This document shows, piece after piece, positions 35,205 to 42,930 of a stretch of 60,802 nt of DNA. The stretch's first letter is position 1. The number at the start of each line of letters is the position of its first letter. Origin of the DNA: CAZPMT01 sp964587655 (GTDB lineage Bacteria; Hydrogenedentota; Hydrogenedentia; Hydrogenedentales; SLHB01); the NCBI GenBank assembly GCA_964587655.1, contig CAZPMT010000019.1, forward strand, positions 1-60,802, read 5' to 3'. The notes beneath the pieces are model-generated. The model did no database searches. It was not told where the DNA came from and worked only from the letters and a program-made list of their open reading frames with translations. Both the position numbers and the translations under genes were made by a program.

Positions 35205-35933
35205 ATGAAAGGCGTCGTGTTGGCGGGTGGGTTGGGGACGCGTCTTAGTCCGCTCACGCGGGTAACGAACAAACATTTGCTCCCCGTCTATGACAAACCA
35301 ATGATCTTCTATCCGATCCAGACACTAGTGGATGCGGGGATCACGGATATCATGCTGGTCTCGGGCGGGAACAACGCGGGCGAGTTCCTCCGCCTCATCG
35401 GTAACGGCGAGGAGTTCGGCCTGCGTCATATGAACTACGCCTATCAGAAGAGCGAGGGAGGCATTGCCGACGCTCTGAGGCTCGCGCGATACTTTGTGGG
35501 CGCCGACAAGGTGGCGGTCATACTCGGCGACAATTTCGTGCAGGGGAGCATCCGCCGGGCTGTCGACGATTTTAGGGCGCAGCCGCGCGGCGCGAAGATC
35601 TTTCTTAAAGAGGTTCCGAATCCGAAGGAATTCGGCGTGGCCGTCCTCGAAGGCGACAAGGTGACCCGGATCATCGAGAAACCCAAACAGCCGCCCACGA
35701 ACCTCGCCGTCATCGGCATTTACCTCTACGACAGCGACGTCTTCGAGATCTGCGAGACGTTGGTCCCCAGCGACCGCGGCGAGCTCGAGATCACGGACGT
35801 GAACAACGAGTATATCCGGTGCGGCACGATGACCTACGAGGTTATCGAAGGCTGGTGGGCCGACTGCGGCAGTTTCGAGGCACTGCTGCGATCCAACCTC
35901 CTGGTCGCGCGCGACCAAGGCGTTGACATCTGA
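35205..35933 (+). CDS. sugar-nucleotide (glucose-1-phosphate thymidylyl)transferase, RmlA type
   Basis: 242 aa; Shine-Dalgarno AAAGGGGA. Nucleotide-binding motif GVVLAGGLGTRLSPLT, then KHLLPVYDKPMIFYP, ILGDNFVQG (metal Asp), FGVAVLEGDKVTRIIEKP, GIYLYD. It is shorter than canonical RmlA (~290 aa), lacking the C-terminal helical extension. This is the form often seen in surface-polysaccharide clusters and in some archaea. Likely makes an NDP-hexose for dTDP-deoxysugar synthesis. Confidence 0.85.
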   Translation: MKGVVLAGGLGTRLSPLTRVTNKHLLPVYDKPMIFYPIQTLVDAGITDIMLVSGGNNAGEFLRLIGNGEEFGLRHMNYAYQKSEGGIADALRLARYFVGADKVAVILGDNFVQGSIRRAVDDFRAQPRGAKIFLKEVPNPKEFGVAVLEGDKVTRIIEKPKQPPTNLAVIGIYLYDSDVFEICETLVPSDRGELEITDVNNEYIRCGTMTYEVIEGWWADCGSFEALLRSNLLVARDQGVDI

Positions 35934-36257
35934 GTTCCGAACGCCACGGCTGCCAATCCTGGCCCACCCGGGTCACTGACGGCGCGGCCTGGAACGCTAT
36001 CGACGCAATGACTTCGTACTACTATCCGTCAGAATCCTGTTTCCCTACGAAGATTCTCTTTGAGTTCTCTGTGTTCTTTGCGGTTAAGATCATATGGATT
36101 TGTCCGTTTAGTTGCCGCTGTGAATCTCCGCGTTTTCCCCGCCCTCTGCGTTGATCATCAAGCGATTCACTCGGACAAGACCGGCTTCGTGAAACAAAAC
36201 GCTTGCCATTTCCCACCATTGGCGCTATCATCAAGACTAGCATTGGAGGTATTGCAG
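35934..36257. other. intergenic with dispersed repeat copy
   Basis: No gene seen. Holds one copy (36015-36093) of a 79-bp dispersed repeat also found at 53752-53830. Confidence 0.6.
36015..36093 (+). repeat. 79-bp dispersed repeat, copy 1
   Basis: Begins CGTACTACTATCCGTCAGAA and ends GCGGTTAAGATCAT. The copy at 53752-53830 has the same length and differs at only a few bases. Confidence 0.85.
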
Positions 36258-36539
36258 ATGGCCAGAATTCCGAATATCGTTCCAATCACCGACCTTCGCC
36301 AGGATGCCACGACAATCGTAAAGCGCGTAGCCGCGTCGCACGAACCCCTGGTTATCACACAGCGGGGCCGTGCCGCCGTTGTAATGGTCAGTGTCGAGGA
36401 CTATGAGCATTCTCAGCGTGAGCTTGAGCTCCTGCGGCTCCTTGCCCGGGGGCAGAAAGAAATCGAAACAGGCAAAGGTTACGACCTTGACGTCGTTCTC
36501 GCGGAAGCCGATATCCTATTGAAAGAGCTGCGGGGATGA
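36258..36539 (+). CDS. Phd/YefM-type antitoxin
   Basis: 93 aa from the ATG with GGAGG nine bases upstream. NIVPITDLRQDATTIVKRV and EPLVITQRGRAAVVMVSVEDYE match the PhdYeFM DNA-binding fold. The C-terminal half (YDLDVVLAEADILLKEL) is the toxin-binding tail. Overlaps the toxin gene (ATGA), the usual layout of type II modules; should repress its own operon. Confidence 0.9.
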   Translation: MARIPNIVPITDLRQDATTIVKRVAASHEPLVITQRGRAAVVMVSVEDYEHSQRELELLRLLARGQKEIETGKGYDLDVVLAEADILLKELRG

Positions 36540-36802
36540 AAGTCCGTTTTACACCGTCAGCTCGCAGCCAGTTCCTTGCCGCCATCGCGTACATCTATCG
36601 AGAGAACCCTACGGCAGCTATGGCATTCCGGCATAAGGCGGAGAAAGCCTTGTTGCGACTTCAGAAGTTCCCGCAATCCGGCAGAATCTTGCCCGAATTT
36701 CCCGACCTTCCCTTTCGAGAAGTAGTTGTCGCGCCCTACCGATTTTTCTACTATCCAAAGGGGAAAGTCGTTTGGATTGTGGCTGTATGGCATAGCGCTT
36801 AA
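36536..36802 (+). CDS. RelE/ParE-family toxin
   Basis: 88 aa. VRFTPSARSQFLAAIAYIYREN, then FPQSGRILPEFPDLPFREVVVAPYRFFYY and VWIVAVWH are the standard ParE/RelE elements. Targets gyrase (ParE) or ribosome-bound mRNA (RelE); the sequence alone does not decide. Pairs with the overlapping upstream antitoxin. Confidence 0.88.
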   Translation: MKVRFTPSARSQFLAAIAYIYRENPTAAMAFRHKAEKALLRLQKFPQSGRILPEFPDLPFREVVVAPYRFFYYPKGKVVWIVAVWHSA

Positions 36803-36951
36803 CTTCCGAAAGAACCTGATCAAGACGAAAGCGCCAAAGGTGTATGACAGGCGCAGAGCCTGTGGGAAGGGCGCAGACGAGAAGGAAGCAATCCAATGGC
36901 TGAGCAGAAATCCGAAGAGGCCTGGCGCCGGGGTTGTGGAACAAGGGCCGG

Positions 36952-38280
36952 CTACTGTGGGTTGTTCATGAGGCCAAACAGCATCTCGGCCTCCGCGACG
37001 ATGGCGCCGTCGACGCGGGCGACGGCCTTTACCTTGCAGGCGTTGTCGCGGGCTTCGACGAGTTCCGCCTCGACGACGATCTGGTCGCCGGGGACCACGC
37101 CTCGGCGCAGCCTGGCCCGGTCAATGCCCATGAGAAAGGCCACTTGAGAGGGTCCGCCGTTATCGAGGCCCGAATCGCCGTCGAATAGCACGACGGAACT
37201 CACTTGGGCCATGACCTCGATAAGCAGAACGCCGGGCATGACCGGCACCCTTGGCCAATGTCCCTGGAAGAATGGTTCGTTGACCGTCACGTTCTTGATG
37301 CCCACCGCGCGCTGACGAGGCACAAAGGAAAGCACTCGGTCCACGAGCAGCAGCGGGAAGCGGTGCGGCAGGATCCTCATGATCTTGCCGACGTCGAGTC
37401 CGGGCTGTCTCGGTGGCGCAAACGCGCCGTCATCGGGAACGGCGTGACCGTTCAGATAGGCCTTCTTGATCTGCTTGGAGAACATGACGTTCTTGGCATG
37501 GCCCGACTTGACGCTGATGACGTGGCCTTTGATGCGCCGCCCGAGCAGGTACATGTCGCCGAGGAGATCGAGCATCTTGTGCCGGACAAACTCGTCGGCG
37601 AACCGCAAGTTGTCGTTAAGGATGGACTCGTCGCCGATGACAACGGCGCTCTCGAGGCTTCCGCCCTTGATCAGGCCCTGTTCCTGGAGCATCTTCACCT
37701 CACGCAGGAAGCAGAAGGTGCGGGCGGGCGCCAATTCCCGCTCGAAGATCTCAGGGGTGATGGTCAACGAGGCGTACTGCGTCCCGATGGCTAGGTGGTC
37801 ATAAGCGATGGTCATGGTGATGCGGAGGTCGTCCGCGGGAAGAATGCTCAGGGTAACGTCATCGAGGCGGTAGTACACGGGCTCGGTGATCTTGATGTAC
37901 TTCCGCTCGGCATCCTGCTCGACTAGGCCGGCCTTCTTCAAGGTTTGCATGAAGGGATGGGCGCTGCCGTCGCCGTTGGGAATCTCGGGCCCGTCGAGTT
38001 CGATGCCGATGTTGTCGATGTCGAGCCCGTAAATGGCCGCCAGGACGTGCTCGACGGTGTGGACCTTGGCGCCGTTGAAACCGATAGTCGTGCCGCGCGA
38101 AACGTCCACCACGTGGTCTATATCGGCCTGAATGGCCGGCTTCTGCGGCAGGTCCACCCGGTAGAAAGTCACACCGGTGTCCGGGGCCGCCGGTTTGAAG
38201 GTCATCGTCGTCAGGCTGCCGGTGTGGAGGCCGATGCCCGAGAATGAGACCTCATTCGCTATGGTTTTCTGGTTTTCCAC
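36952..38280 (-). CDS. lpxC/fabZ: bifunctional LpxC-FabZ fusion
   Basis: 442 aa. The first ~290 residues are LpxC, the zinc UDP-3-O-acyl-GlcNAc deacetylase of lipid A synthesis: ISFSGIGLHTG-type start, VHTVEHVLAAIYGLD (zinc His), later KSGHAKNVMF region. The last ~140 residues are FabZ (3-hydroxyacyl-ACP dehydratase): ILPHRFPLLLVDRV, NEPFFQGHWPRVPVMPGVLLIE (catalytic His and Glu). The same fusion is known from Bacteroidetes and some other diderm groups. It starts inside the 3' end of lpxD (29-bp overlap), so the two are translationally linked. Confidence 0.95.
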   Translation of the reverse strand: MENQKTIANEVSFSGIGLHTGSLTTMTFKPAAPDTGVTFYRVDLPQKPAIQADIDHVVDVSRGTTIGFNGAKVHTVEHVLAAIYGLDIDNIGIELDGPEIPNGDGSAHPFMQTLKKAGLVEQDAERKYIKITEPVYYRLDDVTLSILPADDLRITMTIAYDHLAIGTQYASLTITPEIFERELAPARTFCFLREVKMLQEQGLIKGGSLESAVVIGDESILNDNLRFADEFVRHKMLDLLGDMYLLGRRIKGHVISVKSGHAKNVMFSKQIKKAYLNGHAVPDDGAFAPPRQPGLDVGKIMRILPHRFPLLLVDRVLSFVPRQRAVGIKNVTVNEPFFQGHWPRVPVMPGVLLIEVMAQVSSVVLFDGDSGLDNGGPSQVAFLMGIDRARLRRGVVPGDQIVVEAELVEARDNACKVKAVARVDGAIVAEAEMLFGLMNNPQ

Positions 38281-39325
38281 TCAGTTGCTTTTCCAGTGTC
38301 TGAACGCGCTGTTCCAGGTCGCGGATTCGACGCGGCCACTCCGGGATATGCCGCATTGCGGCCATGATGCGCAATTCCTGTTTATGCTCCATCAGCGGAT
38401 AGCCGGACATAACCCGGCCGGGCTCGACCTCCCCCAGGACTCCCGAACGTCCGGCAATCGTGGCTCCGTCTCCTATCCGCGCGTGGTCGCCGACGCCGAC
38501 CTGCGCTGCTATGGTCACGTGATTCCCGATGGTCGCGCTTCCCGCCACCCCGGTCATCCCGGAGATTACACAATCCTCACCAATCTCGACATTATGGCCG
38601 ATCTGGACCAAATTATCAATCTTTGTTCCACGGCCCACGACCGTGCTTCCGAAGGTGGCCCGGTCAATGGCGGTATTGGCGCCGATCTCGACGTCGTCGC
38701 CTATGATGACCGTCCCGGTTTGGGGGACCTTGAACCAAGCCCCCTTCACGGGGGCAAAGCCGAATCCGTCGCTGCCGATGGCCACGCCGGCGTGGAGAAT
38801 GCACCGGGCGCCGACTGTTACGCCCTCTCGCAACGTTACGTTCGGGTACACAACCGTGTGGCCGCCAATCCGGCACCCGTGTCCTACGTAGACTCCGGCA
38901 TATAGAACGACGCCGTCGCCTATGGCTGCGTCGTCCGCGATGCGCACGTGGGCGTCAATCGCCACGTCCCGGCCCAGCTTGACGTTTCGTCCGATAACGG
39001 CTGTGGGATGAATGCCGGACGGATAGAACGCTTCCGGTCGTACCGCGTGCTCCTGAATGACCTGGATGAAGGCCATATAGGGATTCTTGACCCGGATAAG
39101 CGCCCTTTCCTTCTGGGCCGGTTCGTCCGGATCGAAGTCCGGGGCCACGAGAATGGCAGAAGCGCCGGTGGATTTGAAGTAGACGAGGTATTTGTGGTCG
39201 CCGAGGAAAGTAAGGTCGCCCGCTTGGGCCTGTTTGATCCCGTTCAGGCCGGTGATTTTCAACGCCGGCTCGCCCGTGACGGTGCCACCGACGAGCGCCG
39301 CTATCTCACCAACGGATGTGTCCAT
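38252..39325 (-). CDS. lpxD: LpxD, UDP-3-O-acylglucosamine N-acyltransferase
   Basis: 357 aa. N-terminal uridine-binding domain (~1-100), then left-handed parallel beta-helix hexapeptides ([LIV]G-x4 repeats), for example VVGRGTKIDNLVQIGHNVEIG, with the catalytic histidine in GHNVEIG. C-terminal helical tail with a coiled coil (LEQRVQTLEKQLS) that makes the trimer. Third step of lipid A synthesis; overlaps lpxC-fabZ. Confidence 0.95.
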   Translation of the reverse strand: MDTSVGEIAALVGGTVTGEPALKITGLNGIKQAQAGDLTFLGDHKYLVYFKSTGASAILVAPDFDPDEPAQKERALIRVKNPYMAFIQVIQEHAVRPEAFYPSGIHPTAVIGRNVKLGRDVAIDAHVRIADDAAIGDGVVLYAGVYVGHGCRIGGHTVVYPNVTLREGVTVGARCILHAGVAIGSDGFGFAPVKGAWFKVPQTGTVIIGDDVEIGANTAIDRATFGSTVVGRGTKIDNLVQIGHNVEIGEDCVISGMTGVAGSATIGNHVTIAAQVGVGDHARIGDGATIAGRSGVLGEVEPGRVMSGYPLMEHKQELRIMAAMRHIPEWPRRIRDLEQRVQTLEKQLSGKPENHSE

Positions 39326-39387
39326 AGTGAAATCCGACTCCCTTCCGCCGGGAAAGGGATTCGGCTTTTCCGTCTCGACCTTTCGTG

Positions 39388-40038
39388 CTATTGCTTGCTG
39401 TTCAGGGCGTCCACGACCCTCTGCGTAATGTCGATGGTCGGGCTGTAGAAGATGACGCCGCTGCGACCGCTCCCTTCAAGCACCAGATGGAACCCTTGGT
39501 CCGTGGCAATCTTTGATACGACTTGGTCGATCTCCGAAAGCACGGTCCTCATCAGCAGTTGCTCGTCCGCGTCGATCTCGCGCTGCTTCTTATCGAGCAG
39601 GGATTTGTACTCGCCGTACTCTTTCTGGACATCAGCTTCCTTGGTGGCCCGCTGTTCGGGCGTCATGGTGCCCTTCTGGGCGTCGTAGTCCGTTTTCATG
39701 CCCTCGATTTTCTTAGAGAGCTTGTCAATGTCGCCCTGCTCGCCATCCACCTTCGCCTGGAGCTTCTTGTATTCGTCCTTTACCTTGTTGTACTTGTCGA
39801 GGACCTGTTTCCGGTTCACGACCCCAATGCGGTACTGGACGCCGGAACCGGATGCGGACGGCGCCGGAACGGCGGCAGGCGCGCCTTCAGCAGGCTTCGC
39901 CTCAGCGGGGGCGGCCTCGGTTGTCTCCGCGGAAGCCGCCGGCTTTGCCTTCGCGCCTTGCGCGAGCGCCGGCATTGCGGAAGCGGCAATACAAACAACG
40001 GCAGCTATCCATAACACCACAATTCTCGTCGTTCTCAC
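39388..40038 (-). CDS. OmpH/Skp-family periplasmic chaperone
   Basis: 216 aa. I chose the GTG at 40038: it has GAGGA nine bases upstream and directly opens a signal peptide (TTRIVVLWIAAVVCIAASAMPALA). A Pro/Ala/Glu-rich linker (~30-75) is followed by the OmpH coiled-coil body: IGVVNRKQVLDKYNKVKDEY, then long charged heptads and LVLEGSGRSGVIFYSPTIDIT. Skp carries outer-membrane proteins from Sec to BamA, and its gene lies next to bamA and lpxD as in E. coli. Confidence 0.9.
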   Translation of the reverse strand: MRTTRIVVLWIAAVVCIAASAMPALAQGAKAKPAASAETTEAAPAEAKPAEGAPAAVPAPSASGSGVQYRIGVVNRKQVLDKYNKVKDEYKKLQAKVDGEQGDIDKLSKKIEGMKTDYDAQKGTMTPEQRATKEADVQKEYGEYKSLLDKKQREIDADEQLLMRTVLSEIDQVVSKIATDQGFHLVLEGSGRSGVIFYSPTIDITQRVVDALNSKQ

Positions 40039-40482
40039 GTTTAGAGGTCCTCGTATCCTTGGTTTCCCAGGGCCACGTTTCGGGTCCAGGGCAAGACGAA
40101 ATGTTTCTTGGTTCTGTGTTCGCCAAGCGCCCGGCATCCGCCGCCCAAGCGCACTTGGCTCCAAGATGAACGGCAACTATACCACCTGGCCACTGCCGAT
40201 TCAAATCCCAAATACACAAAGGGCTAGTAGCGCGTTCTCGAAATAGCGTTACAGGTTCGGTATGACATCCCGAAGGGATGCAATGTGAATAGCCGTGGGT
40301 GAAACCCACGGAACCCGTATCCGTGATACACAAGGGGTTGAACACGCAACAATATTGACGCCCGTTTCCATGCGGTTCGACCCCTTCGGGGTACTGCAAC
40401 GTTATTTCGGAAACGTTCCACTAGTTGCTGATTGTCCCGCAACTAGCCGCAAGCCGGCGGTTTCGATACTTGATAGCGCCTA
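40039..40482. other. bamA-ompH intergenic region with cluster of palindromes
   Basis: 444 bp, no convincing gene. Holds at least three perfect short palindromes (see the repeat entry). Confidence 0.6.
40226..40425. repeat. cluster of short hairpins (REP-like)
   Basis: CATCCC-GAA-GGGATG (40266-40280), CCGTGGGT-GAA-ACCCACGG (40293-40311) and ACCCC-TTC-GGGGT (40380-40392); AACGTT...AACGTT lies just beyond. The composition fits a compound palindromic element inserted into the intergenic space. Confidence 0.75.
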
Positions 40483-42930
40483 TCAGAAGCTGAATCCCGT
40501 CATGAGGTGCAGGCGTCCGCTGCCCTGGTATTTGTCTGGGTTGAGGGGGATGCCGTAGTCGATCCGAACGGGACCCATCCTGGGAATGTCCACGCCAAGC
40601 CCGATACCGGCGCTGAATTTCATGTCGCCAAGGTCGAAATCGCCCACGTCGCTCCATACGCCGCCGACGTCCACGAACCCGTAAAGCCGCACGATATCCG
40701 TGACCTTATACTTCATTTCGATATTCTCGACCAGTCGAAGCTTGCCGCCAATGGGCTCCTTCTTATCCGAGAGCCAAAACTGGGGTGCTCTCGGCCCGAT
40801 GTCCCGGTAATCGTAGCCGCGGACGGTCGTCGTGCCGCCTGCGAAGAACCGCTCCGAAAGGGGCACGTAATCCGAAGAGCCGTACTCATTCATCCAGCCT
40901 TCGCGCGTCCGCAGCGACAGGACCCATTTCTTCTTCTCGTCGAGGGAGAAGAACCAGGAGGAATCATGTTCGAGCCGGTAGAAGTAGTTGTCGCCGCCCG
41001 GACCGGCGATCGTGCCGACCACCTCGTGTTTGCTGCCCTTGGTGGCGTCGCGCTTGATGTCCCGCGTGTCGCGCTCGATGGACCAGCTATTGCTCATCGT
41101 AGTGGTTTCTTTGAGCGCCTGGCGCCATTCCGGTGTGTATAAGAAGTAGTTGTCAATATCGCTGTAGCCGACGTCCGCGTAGCGCAATGCCGTGCGCACC
41201 GTGACGAACGGCGAGAGGGACTTGCCGAAGCGGATCTGCCCTCCGGTGATTTCCTCCGTGTACTTCGAGTTGCGGCGATACCGGTACGACTCGTTGAAAG
41301 CGTCAACCCCGAACGCGATCGGATAGCCCCCGATCTCCGGGTCCGTGAAGCTCAGATTGTACTGTTGGCGGACCGTGCCGACGTTCAGGCGCACCGAGAA
41401 CATCTGGCCGCCGCCCGAGAACTTCGGCCAGTTCGTAATGTCGAAGTTGCTGAGGCGCAGTTCGCCGAAGCCGCCTATCTGCTCTTCCGAACTGTAGCCC
41501 ACGCCGAAGAGGAAATTGCCCGTATCAGCCTCTTCGACGTCCACCAGCAGGTTCGTCCAGAGGTCTTCATCCTCGATGTCGTGCAGCGTCAACCGCGTTT
41601 TCTCGAAGAAACGCGTGTTTTCGAGATTCTGCTGGCTCCGCTTTACGAGCGTGCCGTCGAAGCGGTCTCCCGGCGCAACCATGATCTGCCGGCGGACGAC
41701 TTCGTCCCGCGTGACAGTGTTGCCGGTAATATCGACCTCCTTGATGTACTTGAGGTCTCCTTCTTTGACGTCATGGACCACGTGCGTGGTCTTGCCCTCG
41801 CGGTCCAGCGTGACTTGAGGCGCGACATCGGCGTTGACATAGCCGCTGTCCTGATACTGCTTCGCGACCGTCGCGCTGTCCTTGGCTACCTGGCCTTTGT
41901 TATGCACGTCGCCGGCCTTGACCTTGACCTGTTTCATGATCTCGTCGTCATCGAAAACCTTGTTGTTCGCGGTCTCGATCTCGCCGACCTTATACTGCGC
42001 ACCCTCTGCTAGCCTTATCTTCACGTCCATCTTCTTGCCGTTGGGCGAGTACGCGATGTCGGTGCCGGCAATGGCGGCCTCGAGGTGGCCCACATTGCCG
42101 TACTTGTCAAGGACCGACTTCAAATCGGTCTCGAACTTTTCTTCATTGTACTTGCCGCCTAGGAACCACCTCGCGCGCTTGATCTTCATCCCCTTTCGGA
42201 GCTGCCGGGCCGTAAGGACCTGGTTGCCTTCGAACGTTAGGCTTCGGATGCGGGCCTTCTTGCCTTCCGTAATCGCGTACGTCACCCTGACGCGCGACGG
42301 GCCGACCTCCTCGACGCTGATGTCAACCGAGGTGTTGGCAAATCCCTTTTCCTCATAGAGCTTCAGGATCGCGTTGCGTTCTTCATCGTAGGCGTCCGCC
42401 GCAAAGGAGTCTCCCTCCTTCCAGGACAGGACCCCACGGACCTTGCTGGCGCGGATCTTGTCGCTTCCGACGATCTTGACCGAATCGATGATCCGCTTTT
42501 CCTGAACGATATAGGTGAGCGTTATGCCTTCCGCGGCCTCGGCCGCATCGGCCTTGATCGAGTCAAAATGCCCGAGGCTGTATAGACGGCGTATGTCTCG
42601 AGCGACGGCGCTGGGGTTATAGGCTTGGCCGGGCTGCACCTCGAGCTGCGAGCGGACCACTTGGTCGCTGATGCTCTTCAACCCTTGGATCTCGACAGCT
42701 TTGACAAGGCGTTCCTTTGCTTGCTCCTGGGCGGCGGCCGCTGCAACAACGGCAAGACTCAGGATCGCCGCTGTCAGCGCGAGCCAAGCGCCGCTCCGTC
42801 CGGATTCCCGCCGAGACACAGCTTGCCGTGGTTTGACAAACTGTGATGCGAGAATTTCCTTCTCGGATGGTTCCGGCGAGAAGTCAGGCCAGTGGCTTTG
42901 AGATTTTAGGTATCCTTGTGTTTCTTTCAA
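40483..42930 (-). CDS. bamA: BamA, outer-membrane beta-barrel assembly factor
   Basis: 815 aa. Start is TTG at 42930, overlapping the clpC stop (TTGA), with GGAAGG nine bases upstream; no ATG/GTG start precedes the signal peptide. The N-region is long (~47 residues) before the hydrophobic segment (WLALTAAILSLAVVAAAAA). Five POTRA domains (~72-430) show VKAVEIQGLKSISDQVV, YIVQEKRIIDSVKIVGSDKI, and IKEVDITGNTVTRDEVVRR. The C-terminal ~370 residues are the 16-strand barrel with VRGYDYRD (the VRGF/Y loop) and a terminal aromatic (TGFSF). Inserts other outer-membrane proteins. Confidence 0.93.
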   Translation of the reverse strand: MKETQGYLKSQSHWPDFSPEPSEKEILASQFVKPRQAVSRRESGRSGAWLALTAAILSLAVVAAAAAQEQAKERLVKAVEIQGLKSISDQVVRSQLEVQPGQAYNPSAVARDIRRLYSLGHFDSIKADAAEAAEGITLTYIVQEKRIIDSVKIVGSDKIRASKVRGVLSWKEGDSFAADAYDEERNAILKLYEEKGFANTSVDISVEEVGPSRVRVTYAITEGKKARIRSLTFEGNQVLTARQLRKGMKIKRARWFLGGKYNEEKFETDLKSVLDKYGNVGHLEAAIAGTDIAYSPNGKKMDVKIRLAEGAQYKVGEIETANNKVFDDDEIMKQVKVKAGDVHNKGQVAKDSATVAKQYQDSGYVNADVAPQVTLDREGKTTHVVHDVKEGDLKYIKEVDITGNTVTRDEVVRRQIMVAPGDRFDGTLVKRSQQNLENTRFFEKTRLTLHDIEDEDLWTNLLVDVEEADTGNFLFGVGYSSEEQIGGFGELRLSNFDITNWPKFSGGGQMFSVRLNVGTVRQQYNLSFTDPEIGGYPIAFGVDAFNESYRYRRNSKYTEEITGGQIRFGKSLSPFVTVRTALRYADVGYSDIDNYFLYTPEWRQALKETTTMSNSWSIERDTRDIKRDATKGSKHEVVGTIAGPGGDNYFYRLEHDSSWFFSLDEKKKWVLSLRTREGWMNEYGSSDYVPLSERFFAGGTTTVRGYDYRDIGPRAPQFWLSDKKEPIGGKLRLVENIEMKYKVTDIVRLYGFVDVGGVWSDVGDFDLGDMKFSAGIGLGVDIPRMGPVRIDYGIPLNPDKYQGSGRLHLMTGFSF

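Noticed and set aside
36847..36863. ACAGGC-GCAGA-GCCTGT as terminator between the toxin and lpxC genes
   Set aside because: Short stem and no T-run on either side.
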